Shown: one piece after another, positions 17,224-26,587 of the stretch
Layout: each line of letters starts with the position of its first letter
How positions within the stretch are numbered: the stretch's first letter is position 1
NCBI GenBank assembly: GCA_905182405.1
Contig: CAJJBQ010000002.1
Coordinates: 1,178,001-1,242,000, forward strand
Reading direction: 5' to 3'
Source: Akkermansiaceae bacterium
GTDB taxonomy: Bacteria > Verrucomicrobiota > Verrucomicrobiia > Verrucomicrobiales > Akkermansiaceae
Length of the DNA: 64,000 bases
The notes under the pieces: generated by a model
What the model was told of the DNA's origin: nothing
The model's input: the letters and a program-made list of their open reading frames with translations, nothing else
Database searches by the model: none
Made by a program: the position numbers and the translations under genes

Positions 17224-19876
17224 CGTCCCCTCCTTCCCATTGCGTTGTTTCATCCAGAGTTCGACCGAGTGCGAGAACATCAAAATCGGTATCCAGTGAC
17301 CGTTCCGCCGGAGGCCAAAAGACTCCCGCCTGAATCTGCGAGATCACCCACTCAGCACAGATCAACGCACTTTCCACCACTCCTTCATCAAAGTCTTTCC
17401 AAAGATCGACCTTCACCGAGGCCTTCGTCGCGCCCAGCGCAAAGTAGCCAATTTCCTGAACATCAATACCGTCCTGTTTTTTTAAACCCGCGGCATAGAG
17501 CGGAACTTGCAAGTTCGACCAGAACCCGCCATCAAAGTCAGCCGCCACCACTTCGTCGAGGTGCACCGGCCGCTTGGAACGCGACGTCTTCTTATGCGCC
17601 GTCGCCACCGGGACCGGCTTCGCCTTCGTCTTATAATCCAGCACCCGAATGCGACCGTCGAGGTGCTCATCAATACGATCCACCTGACCTCGCACCGGCA
17701 TTCCTCCGATCTCGATTTCAAAATTTTTCTCCGCCTCGACCACCCGCCATCCTTCTTCGTAAATAATCGCCTGCTGCTCAGCGAACCAACTAAGTCGTTG
17801 TCGCATCGCCTCTCGCTGAATGCGAATCGCCATCGGAATCTCATCCCCGAATTGCTGAGCCACTTCGACATCAAGTTGCGTATGCACCCACGCCTCCAGC
17901 GCCTTCCCTGAGTCCAAGGCTCGCGCCTCCCGATCCAGTGCCCAAGCTTCTAAAACTTGGTGTGCGATGTTTCCAAAATCGCGTGCACTCCACTCCAAGC
18001 GTTCACTGTCCGAATCCCGCAAATAAAGAACCTGTTTGAGATAAAAACGATACGGGCAGGAGAGATAGCCACTGAAGGATGAGACACTCATGCGAGCCTT
18101 TCCCACTCCGACTTGAGGACGCCATTTCCACTCATCTTCCAGAGTAAAGGCCAGACCCGAGTCGGAAGGTTCGATGTTCCTAAATAGCAATTTCACCCGA
18201 CGCGCAAGCTCCTCCCCTTTCGCAGCAAGGAGAAGACGCGAGGGAATCATGACATCGCCTCCCGCGCTCACTTTTCCCAAAATAAGATCCACTCGCCCCG
18301 AGCTCTCTCGCGACCGAATCAGCGAGGTCAAAAGAAAGGCATCCCGCGCTGCACGTGACTCCGACGACGAAAGCCCCAATCGCCGCCGCGTCGCTTCTGG
18401 CAACCATGCATCGCTGCTCTCACGCGCCGGGATCAACCCTTCATTCATCCCGCACATTACCAAATGAGGTCCCTCTTCGAAAAAAAGTTCCAGCCACCCC
18501 TGCACATCGAGAACCCGCTCGTCAGGGACGCCATTCTCCACCGAAGCAATTCCTGCAAGCAGGAGATCGAGCCAGAAGCCCGGTCCTCGTTTGACCTCTT
18601 TAGCGACACCAGCCGTATCATCGAGCCAGTTCAGAAGGCTCAGCTCGTCTTCAGGATCTATAATTGGAAGCAACGACCGCATTCCCTTGTGAAACCCTTG
18701 GCCCAGGAAAATACTCCGGCTGTTCTCCAGCGAAGCCATCGTCTCCTCCACCAATTCCACATCGCACCTCAGCTCTTTCTCCTTCGCTTGAGTTACGTCT
18801 TGCGCATGCCGCACCATCCGCTCATTCCGCAGTTTGGCGAGTTCACATGCCCGCTGCGCCCGCTTCCCTTTCACCAAAGCGCCACTCTGAGAAAATCCCA
18901 GTAAATCCAAAGCCTCCGAGCTTCCTGAACTCCGAAGGTAACTGCGCCAAGCCTTCAACCATTTTACCAAAGAGGGCACCTTCCGAGAACCCGGATCAAA
19001 GACCGGCCAGCCCGCGCGTCCAAAGACCTTCACGAGTTCGCGACTGACTTCGTCATCGGCCGAACCCAGCGCTATCTCGTCTGACGAGCGCCCTTCTTGA
19101 GCAATCAACTCGAGAGCCTTTTCAGCCTGCTGCATCGGCTCGCCCTCCAAGTGCACCAAGTCCACCAAGTCAACGCGCGGCCACGAAATCTCCGCATCCG
19201 ACCACTCCTTCGTAGGTCTCCCCCACTCATCAAAATGCTCACTCTCCTCACCAGCGACGAGCACCGTCACCTCCGCATTCTTCAGCGCAAGGGCCGCCCG
19301 CTCCGGCAAGTCCGCCACTCCCGCAATCACCACTTCATCCACCCCGCGAGGCAGAGAAAAAGCAACTCGATCACCATAATTCCAAGTCGACAAAAGACCG
19401 TCCACTTTTCCCTCCAACTCAGCGAGCGCCATCCATCGTTCCGCTTCTACCGAATCCGACATCAACTTCGCCGCCCCCTTAATCGAGAGCCCCCCTTCCT
19501 GAAGTTGCGTCCTCATTCTCGCCAAAGATTTCGCCAAGCCCAGAGACCATCCCGGAGCCTCATCCGCACCCGGAGGCATCGGAAAGGCCGCCTCAAATTG
19601 GCTCCAATCGTTCATCTTTTCCAACACTTCCACCCACGCAAGAATCTCCACCGCCTCAGGCGGTTTTCCTTCTGGTGAGAAGAATCCCGAAGTTACCACC
19701 CGCGGAGCAAGCACGCCGCCGCGCTCCGCAAGCCCTTCCCGCAGTCGACGCCCGCTCTGCGCCGTCGGCACCACCAAAAGCATCCCTGAAAGCCGTGCTC
19801 TCCGCTCCCATAGCCAATCAATTGTAGCCCTTCCAAAAGGCTCATCCCAACCGAGAAATTCACGCGTCACTGACAT
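17216..19876 (-). CDS. AddB-like PD-(D/E)XK nuclease protein
   Basis: An 886-residue partner of the AddA-like helicase. The N-terminal half is a degenerate helicase-like region (LLVVPTAQSGRRLREGL early on). A segment MCGMNEGLIPARESSDAWLP near 480 matches AddB/RexB-type inactivated helicase domains. The C-terminal PDDEXK_1 nuclease starts at SVSSFSGYLSCPYRFYL (about 600), with FGNIAHQVLE and the metal-binding RVLDYKTKAKP (about 770). Together with the next gene it should form an AddAB-type helicase-nuclease. Only one Cys of the iron-sulphur set is obvious. ATG 19876 is preferred to GTG 19891, but both are possible. Confidence 0.82.
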   Translation of the reverse strand: MSVTREFLGWDEPFGRATIDWLWERRARLSGMLLVVPTAQSGRRLREGLAERGGVLAPRVVTSGFFSPEGKPPEAVEILAWVEVLEKMNDWSQFEAAFPMPPGADEAPGWSLGLAKSLARMRTQLQEGGLSIKGAAKLMSDSVEAERWMALAELEGKVDGLLSTWNYGDRVAFSLPRGVDEVVIAGVADLPERAALALKNAEVTVLVAGEESEHFDEWGRPTKEWSDAEISWPRVDLVDLVHLEGEPMQQAEKALELIAQEGRSSDEIALGSADDEVSRELVKVFGRAGWPVFDPGSRKVPSLVKWLKAWRSYLRSSGSSEALDLLGFSQSGALVKGKRAQRACELAKLRNERMVRHAQDVTQAKEKELRCDVELVEETMASLENSRSIFLGQGFHKGMRSLLPIIDPEDELSLLNWLDDTAGVAKEVKRGPGFWLDLLLAGIASVENGVPDERVLDVQGWLELFFEEGPHLVMCGMNEGLIPARESSDAWLPEATRRRLGLSSSESRAARDAFLLTSLIRSRESSGRVDLILGKVSAGGDVMIPSRLLLAAKGEELARRVKLLFRNIEPSDSGLAFTLEDEWKWRPQVGVGKARMSVSSFSGYLSCPYRFYLKQVLYLRDSDSERLEWSARDFGNIAHQVLEAWALDREARALDSGKALEAWVHTQLDVEVAQQFGDEIPMAIRIQREAMRQRLSWFAEQQAIIYEEGWRVVEAEKNFEIEIGGMPVRGQVDRIDEHLDGRIRVLDYKTKAKPVPVATAHKKTSRSKRPVHLDEVVAADFDGGFWSNLQVPLYAAGLKKQDGIDVQEIGYFALGATKASVKVDLWKDFDEGVVESALICAEWVISQIQAGVFWPPAERSLDTDFDVLALGRTLDETTQWEGGDDE
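17227..17234 (-). promoter_or_regulatory. Strong ribosome binding site of the AddA-like gene
   Basis: AGGAGGGG on the minus strand, with a three-base spacer before ATG 17223, inside the last codons of the AddB-like gene. It decides the start of the helicase and indicates that the two subunits are made from one message. It stands out because most other starts in this window lack a recognisable Shine-Dalgarno sequence. Confidence 0.7.
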
Positions 19877-20579
19877 CGGAGCCAGTTTCACTAGTTCGCT
19901 GGGAAATGACGATTCTTAAAGCACAAACCCCTCAAAATCCTACTCGTTATTATAAGTCTCTCGATTATCCTTAAAATCGAACCAAGAAAACATGTTTGAA
20001 ATTTACTTTTTCTACTTAGATCCTTCCAACAAGGAATAAGGCTTTTTCTGGGGAAACTAAATGTGCCAGGTCTTCAATTTCATGACCACAGGCCACTCCC
20101 GTCGACGGGTTAACGTAGTGATGCAACTCACTCATAGTAAGTAAATAAGAACCAAAACAGCATTAGCTGCCAAGTTTATTTCGCACGAGGAGGAACCCTA
20201 AAATACTTCTTCTCCTCGGGTTCAAATCTCGGTCCACCACCAACGGCCCGTCCGGAAGTCCCACCACATAAAGTGAGTCTCCGGTGTAGGGACTGATCAC
20301 AAACCATTCCCTCCGCCGTCTCCCAAAGATGGTCCCTCCCAACTAAACAATGCCCGGCGATTATCCCCTTCATCCCAGTTATTCTAACACAATCCCCTCA
20401 TCAGCCAAATCCCCCAACCAAAATTCGCCTCATTCGAATCATTCGCGTTCCCCCTCTCCCTTTTCTCTCTCAACACGTCGTTCAAATCTCATCCTTCGTG
20501 TTCAAATCTCAAATCTCGTCCTCAGCTTTCCTTAAGCCTTCCAAATCGCCCAATCCCTGCTTATCACCGCCCTAACGTT
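19877..20579. other. Gene-poor gap with decayed coding fragments
   Basis: No intact gene of convincing quality. On the minus strand, 20176-20330 reads as the tail of a lost protein: one frame gives REWFVISPYTG and LYVVGLPDGPLVVD, and after a one-base shift FEPEEKKYFRVPPRAK ends at TAA 20176. Just downstream a 39-codon frame (20016-20135, minus) starts MSELHHYVNPSTGVACGHE and has no ribosome binding site. I cannot name either. The part next to rimO (20421-20517) holds the dispersed ATTCG and TTCAAATCTC repeats described separately. Confidence 0.35.
20421..20517. repeat. Dispersed intergenic repeat (ATTCG / TTCAAATCTC family), copy 1
   Basis: Upstream of rimO, ATTCG units recur at about 11-base spacing ending in CATTCGCGTTC (20421-20450). 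They are followed by GTTCAAATCTC at 20480 and GTTCAAATCTCAAATCTC at 20500. Near-identical wording recurs at 48668-48740 and 63904-63925, and TTCAAATCTC also precedes the DUF1552 gene at 10511. The repeats fall only between genes. Whether they are promoter elements, mobile elements or simple degenerate repeats is unknown. Confidence 0.5.
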
Positions 20580-21953
20580 ATGCCGACCCAGATTGGACTC
20601 ATCTCCCTTGGCTGTGCCAAGAACCTCATCGACTCGGAAATCATGCTCGGCCATTTGCAGGCCGAAGGCATGACGCTTGTCCCTGACCCCGAGCTCGCCG
20701 ATGCACTCATCATCAACACCTGCTCGTTCATCGATGTCGCCAAGGATGAATCCGTCGGCACTATCATCGAGGCCGTCAATGCTCGTCAGAAAGACCCCGC
20801 TCGCGAGAAACAAAAGATCATCGTCGCCGGCTGCCTCTCCCAACGTTTTCAAAAAGACCTCCCTGGTCTCCTTCCGGAAGTCGACGCCTTTATCGGCCTC
20901 GACCAAATCACCGATGTCGCCTCCATTGTGCGAAAGACCCTCACTCGTGACCTAGAAGACGATGGCTCGCTCGACACCGTCACGGAAAAGTCGCGCTACA
21001 TCCCCGACTACACCACCCCCCGCTTCCGCCTCACGCCGAAACACATGGCTTATATCAAGATCGCCGAGGGCTGCAATCACACCTGCTCTTTCTGCATCAT
21101 CCCAAAAATCCGCGGACAACACCGCTCCCGCACCGAGGAATCGATCGTCAAGGAAGCGCAAGGTCTCATCGCCCAGGGCGTAAAGGAGATCAACCTCATC
21201 TCTCAGGACACGACCTACTTTGGCATGGATCGTTGGCAGGGCCTTGGAAACCGTCCCAATCCCACCTCTGGCGTAAACTCGGAAAAAGGCGAATCCCTCG
21301 CCTCCCTCCTTCGCGCGCTCAATGCCATCGAAGGCGACTTCTGGATCCGCCTCCTCTACACCCACCCTGCGCATTGGTCCGACGAACTCATCCAAACAAT
21401 TGCCGAGTGCCCCAAAGTGGCCCGCTACGTGGACATCCCACTGCAGCACATCTCCGACCACATGCTCAAGGAGATGAACCGCAAGACCGATGGTCAATAT
21501 ATCCGCGATCTCCTCGATCGCATGCGCGCCGGCATTCCCAGCCTTTCGATCCGCACCACCTTCATCACTGGGTTCCCCGGTGAAACCGACGCCGATCACG
21601 AGGAACTCTTGGAGTTCATCAAGACCTTCAAATTTGAACGCTGTGGCATCTTCCAATATTCCAAGGAAGAAGGAACGCGCGCCTACAAAAAGGACGATCA
21701 TATCCACCACGCCACCAAGAAAAAACGCCATCGCGAGCTTTCCACGGCCATCGATGCAGTCGTCCAGGATGTCAACGAACACCAGCTCGACAAGAAGCTC
21801 CGCGTCCTCGTCGAAGAAGAAGGAATCGCCCGCTCGATGTGGGACGCACCTGACATCGACGGCCGCATCTTCGTGCCCATCGACTCAGAAGTGGGCGAAT
21901 TCTACGATGTTACCGTAACCGATCACCGCGGCTACGACCTCATCGCGAAATAA
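20580..21953 (+). CDS. rimO: Ribosomal protein S12 methylthiotransferase
   Basis: A 457-residue radical-SAM methylthiotransferase that methylthiolates the conserved Asp of ribosomal protein S12. The N-terminal UPF0004 domain has its three cluster cysteines at 12, 48 and 85 (SLGCAKN, NTCSF, AGCLSQ). The radical-SAM motif C-x3-C-x2-C is CNHTCSFC (165-172). A C-terminal TRAM-like domain spans roughly the last 65 residues. SLGCAKNLIDSE and the IPKIRGQHRSR run are typical of RimO rather than MiaB. An insert of about 20 residues (near 222-240, GLGNRPNPTSGVNSEKG) is longer than in E. coli. It is monocistronic, with a long repeat-containing leader. Confidence 0.95.
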   Translation: MPTQIGLISLGCAKNLIDSEIMLGHLQAEGMTLVPDPELADALIINTCSFIDVAKDESVGTIIEAVNARQKDPAREKQKIIVAGCLSQRFQKDLPGLLPEVDAFIGLDQITDVASIVRKTLTRDLEDDGSLDTVTEKSRYIPDYTTPRFRLTPKHMAYIKIAEGCNHTCSFCIIPKIRGQHRSRTEESIVKEAQGLIAQGVKEINLISQDTTYFGMDRWQGLGNRPNPTSGVNSEKGESLASLLRALNAIEGDFWIRLLYTHPAHWSDELIQTIAECPKVARYVDIPLQHISDHMLKEMNRKTDGQYIRDLLDRMRAGIPSLSIRTTFITGFPGETDADHEELLEFIKTFKFERCGIFQYSKEEGTRAYKKDDHIHHATKKKRHRELSTAIDAVVQDVNEHQLDKKLRVLVEEEGIARSMWDAPDIDGRIFVPIDSEVGEFYDVTVTDHRGYDLIAK

Positions 21954-22100
21954 TTCGCCCCTCCCCAACGGGGCAAACTAACCTAGCGAAAGGTCAAATA
22001 CCCTTGAGTTCAAGGCAAAGCGTCACCCCGGAAATTCAGGCAAAGAGGTTACAAAGCTCTATAGGGGCACTCTAATTGCTGCCCCCCTCCAAGCGACAAC

Positions 22101-22385
22101 CTAATCAATCAGGTTATCAAGACGCTGGGCCATCTCGATATCCTCTGTCGTCACCCCACCCTCATCGGTCGTGGTAAAAGTCAGAGTCACCACAGAGTAG
22201 CTTACATTGATCTCGGGATGATGCTGCGCCTCTTCGGCGAGATCAGCGACCGTGTTCACGAATTCAATCGCTTCCTCAAAGTTTTCAAACTCCACGCTCC
22301 GGACAATCGTGGAATCTTGTACGTCCCAGTCTGGACAATTTTTGAGGGCATCATCGAGTTCGTTTTCGTCAAGTAGATCGGACAT
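22101..22385 (-). CDS. Pterin-4a-carbinolamine dehydratase-like protein
   Basis: A 94-residue protein of the PCD/DCoH fold, which recycles 4a-hydroxytetrahydropterin after aromatic hydroxylation. It opens MSDLLDENELDDALKNCPDW. The signature block is EEAQHHPEINVSY (51-63), but the position ten residues after Tyr63, where the family motif wants His or Trp, is Thr73 (LTFTTTDEGG). The fold is clear; dehydratase activity is doubtful because of that change. The start is ATG 22385; a longer frame reaches 22598 but its extra N-terminus looks non-coding. It is divergent from the lipoprotein gene. No phenylalanine hydroxylase is in view. Confidence 0.8.
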   Translation of the reverse strand: MSDLLDENELDDALKNCPDWDVQDSTIVRSVEFENFEEAIEFVNTVADLAEEAQHHPEINVSYSVVTLTFTTTDEGGVTTEDIEMAQRLDNLID

Positions 22386-22530
22386 AGTCGTTGGAGAAGG
22401 CTCAGAAAGTTTGACGATGAGATCTTCATCTTGGCAAGACTCTTTCGACGATGAGAAAAACTTTTCCTTCCGATTCATTTGAATCCTCCCAATCATCGAG
22501 TAGATTGTCTTATCTAACCTTCTATTCGTT

Positions 22531-23004
22531 GTGAAACTGATCCTCTTCTCCCTTCTTTCCGCTGCCGCATTCATTTTCGCCAGTTGCGCTTCGAGCACGC
22601 CTCAAACCCGCATTGAGCAAAACCCCGTCATTTTCGAGAAAATCCCTGATTCTCAACGTAGCATGGTGGAATCCGGGCGCATCAAAAATGGCATGAACAA
22701 GGACGCTGTCTTTATCGCTTGGGGAAAACCCGACGGAGTGGCCGAGGGCGAATCTGATAAAAAACGCTTCGAACGATGGACCTACACCAGTCTCAGCCCC
22801 GTTTATTCCACAAATTTCCATGGCGGTTATGGAGAAGGCGGCTATGGTCGTTACTCTCCATTCCCCTATCGCGGAGGCTATGGCAGGAGAGGATATCGCT
22901 ACGGATACGGTCAGACCATCGATTACGTCCCCGTTCCCTCCGCCACCGTTGATTTCCAAAATGGCCGCGTGACCAAGTGGCAGCGCGGTCGCCTGTCAAA
23001 CTAA
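22531..23004 (+). CDS. Putative lipoprotein, Gly/Tyr-rich
   Basis: A 157-residue protein with a lipoprotein-type signal: MKLILFSLLSAAAFIFASC, Cys19 being the likely lipidated residue. Residues 45-75 (RIKNGMNKDAVFIAWGKPDG) resemble the start of SmpA/OmlA-type domains, where G-M-x-K-D-x-V is followed by WGxPD. Residues 90-130 are rich in Gly, Tyr and Arg. It is probably an envelope protein, with the repetitive part exposed or unstructured. It ends 89 bases before the mutS start. A function beyond envelope localisation cannot be read from the sequence. Confidence 0.65.
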   Translation: MKLILFSLLSAAAFIFASCASSTPQTRIEQNPVIFEKIPDSQRSMVESGRIKNGMNKDAVFIAWGKPDGVAEGESDKKRFERWTYTSLSPVYSTNFHGGYGEGGYGRYSPFPYRGGYGRRGYRYGYGQTIDYVPVPSATVDFQNGRVTKWQRGRLSN

Positions 23005-23093
23005 ACCCTTTCCCATGGGAAAGGGAAAAGTTCCTGCCTGAATCGCCTTTCCCCTTCCCCTTTCCGGTCGAGCTTCGTTTACTCCCGCCAGTA

Positions 23094-25604
23094 ATGGCAC
23101 TAGGCGAAAAGAAGCTCACTCCGATGATGGCCCAATATCAGGCCATGCGAAGATCGCTGCCCGAGGATATTCTTCTCCTCTACCGGCTCGGTGATTTCTA
23201 CGAAATGTTCTTCGACGATGCCAAGATTGCCGCCGGCATTCTCAACGTCGCCCTCACCAAGCGCCACGACGTCCCGATGTGCGGCGTCCCCCATCACGCG
23301 GCGCAAGGCTACATTGCCAAGCTCATCAGAGCGAACAAGCGCGTCGCCATCGCGGAACAAACCAGCGAACCGGTCGCCGGAAAACTCGTCGACCGCGAGA
23401 TCGCCCAAATTATTTCCGCTGGCACCATTGATGACCTCACCCTCCTCGATGACACCCGCCACAACTATCTCGCCGCGGTCTACCACGGAGGCACCGCCAA
23501 AAAACCGTGCTACGGCCTCGCCTGCGCCGATCACACCACGGGCGCTTTCACCATCGCGGAATTCCCCAACCTCCAGCTTCTCGAAGACGAACTCACCCGG
23601 CTCTCTCCCTCCGAACTCCTCATTTCCGATGAACAGGTTCAGGAACTGAGCGGATTAGAGAACTGCCAACCCTACGACGGTTACGCCTTCATTCAGGAGC
23701 AGGCGCTCCACACTTTAAAAGATCATTTTAAAGTGCAGTCCCTCGACGGCTTTGGCTGCTCCGATATGCCCGGCGCAATCGCTGCTGCTGGAGGAGTCCT
23801 CCACTACCTCACCTATCAGCTGCGGCGCAATTGCGCCCACCTCCGTACTCTCTCGGTCCGAAATGCCTCCGACCATGTGCTCATCGACACCGCCTCGCAG
23901 GCCAATCTCGACCTCGTCGAATCCCGTTCCGGAAAACAGCACACCCTCGTTGGCGTCCTCGATCGCACTTCCACTCCAATGGGAGCCCGCAAGCTCCGCG
24001 ACTGGATCCTCCATCCCCTCCGTGACCTCGCCACCCTCACCGGCCGACTCAACCTTGTCGATTCCCTCCTCGCCGAGCCCTATCTGCTGACCAAGCTCCG
24101 CGACACCCTCAAGAACATCCGCGATATCGAGCGCACCACCGGCCGACTTTCCCAGGGCTCAGGAAATGGCCGTGACCTTAAGTCCCTCCAGATCTCTCTC
24201 GAACACATCCCCAACCTCAAAGCCGACCTCTCAGCCGTAGCCGCGACCTCCGGTCGAGTAGCCACCCCCAACCTCCGATCCCAGCTCCTCTCCTCCATTC
24301 AAGAATTCCCCGAACTCGTCCAATTTCTCCAGAATGCTCTCGTTGAGGAACCACCCGCCCTACTCAAGGACGGCGGACTCATCCGCGATGGACACAGCGA
24401 GGCCCTCGATGAACTCCGTTCCGCCTCCCGCGATGGAAAACAGTGGATCGCGGAACTCCAGCAATCCGAGCGCAAGCGCACTGGAATCGACACTCTTAAA
24501 ATCAAATTCAACAACGTCTTCGGCTACTTCATCGAGATCACCAAATCAAAGGCCGCCCAAGCCCCCGATGACTACCAGCGCAAGCAGACCATGGCCAACG
24601 CCGAGCGCTTCATCACACCCGGCCTGAAGGAAGTGGAAGGAAAAGTCCTCGGAGCCGATGACCGAGCCAAGGCCCTCGAATACGACGAGTTCATCAAACT
24701 CCGCTCCCACGTCACCGACCACCTCGTCCCCCTTCAAACGACCGCCGACGCCCTCGCTACGCTCGACGTCCTCATCAGCTTCGCGGAAACAGCACAGCTT
24801 TACCAGCACACCCGCCCCGTCTTGGATGAGTCCTGTCATCTCCAAATTATCAACGGCCGCCATCCCGTTCTGGAGCAAACTCTCGTCAATGAAAAGTTCG
24901 TCCCAAACGACACCCTCATCGACCCCGCAGACTCCCGTCTCCAAATCCTCACCGGCCCCAACATGGCCGGTAAATCGACCTACATTCGCCAGATCGCCCT
25001 CGTCACCCTCATGGCCCAGATCGGCGCCTACGTCCCTGCTGAGCACGCCCACATCGGCCTCACCGACCGCATTTTCTGCCGCGTCGGAGCCTCCGATGAT
25101 CTCGCTAAAGGCCAATCCACCTTCATGGTCGAGATGAATGAGACCGCCCTCATCGTAAATAACGCAACCGAAAAGAGCCTCGTCATCCTCGATGAAATCG
25201 GCCGCGGCACCGCTACCTTCGATGGCCTCTCAATCGCCTGGTCCGTCGCCGAGCACCTTCACGATGAGGTCCGATGCCGCACCCTCTTTGCCACTCACTA
25301 CCACGAACTCTGCGCGCTCTCCGACTCCAAGGACGCCGTAGCCAACTTCAACGTCGCCGTGCGAGAGTGGAACGAAGACATCATCTTCCTCCGCAAGATC
25401 CTCCCCGGCCCAGCCGATAAATCCTACGGCATCCAGGTCGCAAGACTCGCCGGCCTCCCAAAACCCATCCTCGACCGCGCCAAGGAAATCCTCAGCCACC
25501 TCGAGATGACCTCCTCAGAGCCCACCAGCGAGAAAAAAGGCACCCCAAAGGCCAAGAAAACCCTCCCTGAAGCCGACTCTCCCCAGATGGATCTCTTCGC
25601 TTAG
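23094..25604 (+). CDS. mutS: DNA mismatch repair protein MutS
   Basis: An 836-residue MutS. The mismatch-reading loop is GDFYEMF near residue 37. Connector, lever and clamp domains follow, and the ATPase has Walker A GPNMAGKST (621-629), then DEIGRGTATFDG and THYHEL. The C-terminus ends PQMDLFA, resembling the beta-clamp-binding peptide of MutS proteins. The ATG at 23094 is chosen because the protein then starts directly with the mismatch domain (MALGEKKLTPMMAQYQAM); an upstream ATG at 22977 lies inside the lipoprotein gene. MutL is not in the window. Confidence 0.96.
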   Translation: MALGEKKLTPMMAQYQAMRRSLPEDILLLYRLGDFYEMFFDDAKIAAGILNVALTKRHDVPMCGVPHHAAQGYIAKLIRANKRVAIAEQTSEPVAGKLVDREIAQIISAGTIDDLTLLDDTRHNYLAAVYHGGTAKKPCYGLACADHTTGAFTIAEFPNLQLLEDELTRLSPSELLISDEQVQELSGLENCQPYDGYAFIQEQALHTLKDHFKVQSLDGFGCSDMPGAIAAAGGVLHYLTYQLRRNCAHLRTLSVRNASDHVLIDTASQANLDLVESRSGKQHTLVGVLDRTSTPMGARKLRDWILHPLRDLATLTGRLNLVDSLLAEPYLLTKLRDTLKNIRDIERTTGRLSQGSGNGRDLKSLQISLEHIPNLKADLSAVAATSGRVATPNLRSQLLSSIQEFPELVQFLQNALVEEPPALLKDGGLIRDGHSEALDELRSASRDGKQWIAELQQSERKRTGIDTLKIKFNNVFGYFIEITKSKAAQAPDDYQRKQTMANAERFITPGLKEVEGKVLGADDRAKALEYDEFIKLRSHVTDHLVPLQTTADALATLDVLISFAETAQLYQHTRPVLDESCHLQIINGRHPVLEQTLVNEKFVPNDTLIDPADSRLQILTGPNMAGKSTYIRQIALVTLMAQIGAYVPAEHAHIGLTDRIFCRVGASDDLAKGQSTFMVEMNETALIVNNATEKSLVILDEIGRGTATFDGLSIAWSVAEHLHDEVRCRTLFATHYHELCALSDSKDAVANFNVAVREWNEDIIFLRKILPGPADKSYGIQVARLAGLPKPILDRAKEILSHLEMTSSEPTSEKKGTPKAKKTLPEADSPQMDLFA

Positions 25605-25732
25605 ATGAAGCTCGAAGAGCGAAGGAGGAAGTCTCCTCTCCCGGCGACCTAACATAGAGCGACCCTTCAGGCCTCAGAAGACAAGCCCTGCCTTGTGTCT
25701 AAAACACAGGCACCGCCCAGCTTTTGATTCTC

Positions 25733-26587
25733 TCAAAATTGGTATACCTTCACTCCCTTAAAGGAATCCGGCACCTCTCCCCCGATCGCCACCACAGTCG
25801 CAAGTCCATCCGCTAACCAGGCCTCGGGCGCTTCCACCGCCACCACTTTCTTCGGCGGCGGACTCTCACCTGTGCGCGGATCGATCAAATGATTCGCCAC
25901 TGACGTCGCACTCAACCGTTCCCCACTCCCGCTCGACACCGCCAGAGCATTACTTACTGAAATCGTTTTCCCTACCACTTCGACGTCCCACGCTTTCTCT
26001 CCCACCACGCGATATTCTCCAAAGTTCACCAAGGCAGAATTCACCTTTCCCTCAAGATATCTCGCCACCAAATCCGTCGCATATCCTTGCGCAATTGCGT
26101 TCAGGCTGATGCTCATTCCTTCGATTTGAAACGCCGTGGTCAACTGGCTCACCTCCACTTTGGAGAAATCAACCAACACCCTTTTTCTCGCAGCCTCTTC
26201 CGGAGAAGGAGTCCTCCCCTTGGCATATTCCTTCTTGAGCCACTCGTAGTAGGAATAAATCGATGGATCGAAGACCCCACCTGTTTCCTCGTAAAGTTGT
26301 TTCGCCAGCAGGATGATCTCCTTGAGCAATATCGCCTGGAAAATTTCGCCATCGCGATTCAGCTGACTGATACTCGAATTTTCATCCCACAGCGAAGTCG
26401 CCCGCTCCACCTTCCGGGCCTTCTCCAATCCCTCCTGTCCCAGTTTTTGCGCCTCATCATCATCGATCCCCCTGAACCGAATCGACACCGGGATCCCAAA
26501 CATCACTCCCCTCCAAATCGGTTCGTTCTCTTTCTTCCGACAGCTTGCCAGCCCTCCGAGCATCCAAAGCGCATGTCGGCGTTTCAT
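25733..26587 (-). CDS. apbE: FAD:protein FMN transferase (ApbE family)
   Basis: A 284-residue ApbE flavin transferase, which attaches FMN covalently to a Thr of exported FMN-binding domains. The N-terminus MKRRHALWMLGGLASC has a lipoprotein-like signal with Cys16, consistent with action outside the inner membrane. Family motifs include GGVFDPSIYSYYEWL (about 102), ISLNAIAQGYATD (about 168) and the metal-binding NHLIDPRTGESPPP (about 237). It is the last gene of a four-gene operon whose FMN-binding protein carries the acceptor motif. Its start overlaps the PepSY gene stop by four bases. Confidence 0.92.
   Translation of the reverse strand: MKRRHALWMLGGLASCRKKENEPIWRGVMFGIPVSIRFRGIDDDEAQKLGQEGLEKARKVERATSLWDENSSISQLNRDGEIFQAILLKEIILLAKQLYEETGGVFDPSIYSYYEWLKKEYAKGRTPSPEEAARKRVLVDFSKVEVSQLTTAFQIEGMSISLNAIAQGYATDLVARYLEGKVNSALVNFGEYRVVGEKAWDVEVVGKTISVSNALAVSSGSGERLSATSVANHLIDPRTGESPPPKKVVAVEAPEAWLADGLATVVAIGGEVPDSFKGVKVYQF

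Noticed and set aside
20098..20109. Perfect palindrome CCCGTCGACGGG
   Set aside because: Short and isolated, inside decayed coding text; expected by chance at this GC content.
25660..25720. Terminator hairpin after mutS (CCTTGTGT with ACACAGG)
   Set aside because: The stem has a bulge, is AT-containing and no T-run follows; not convincing.
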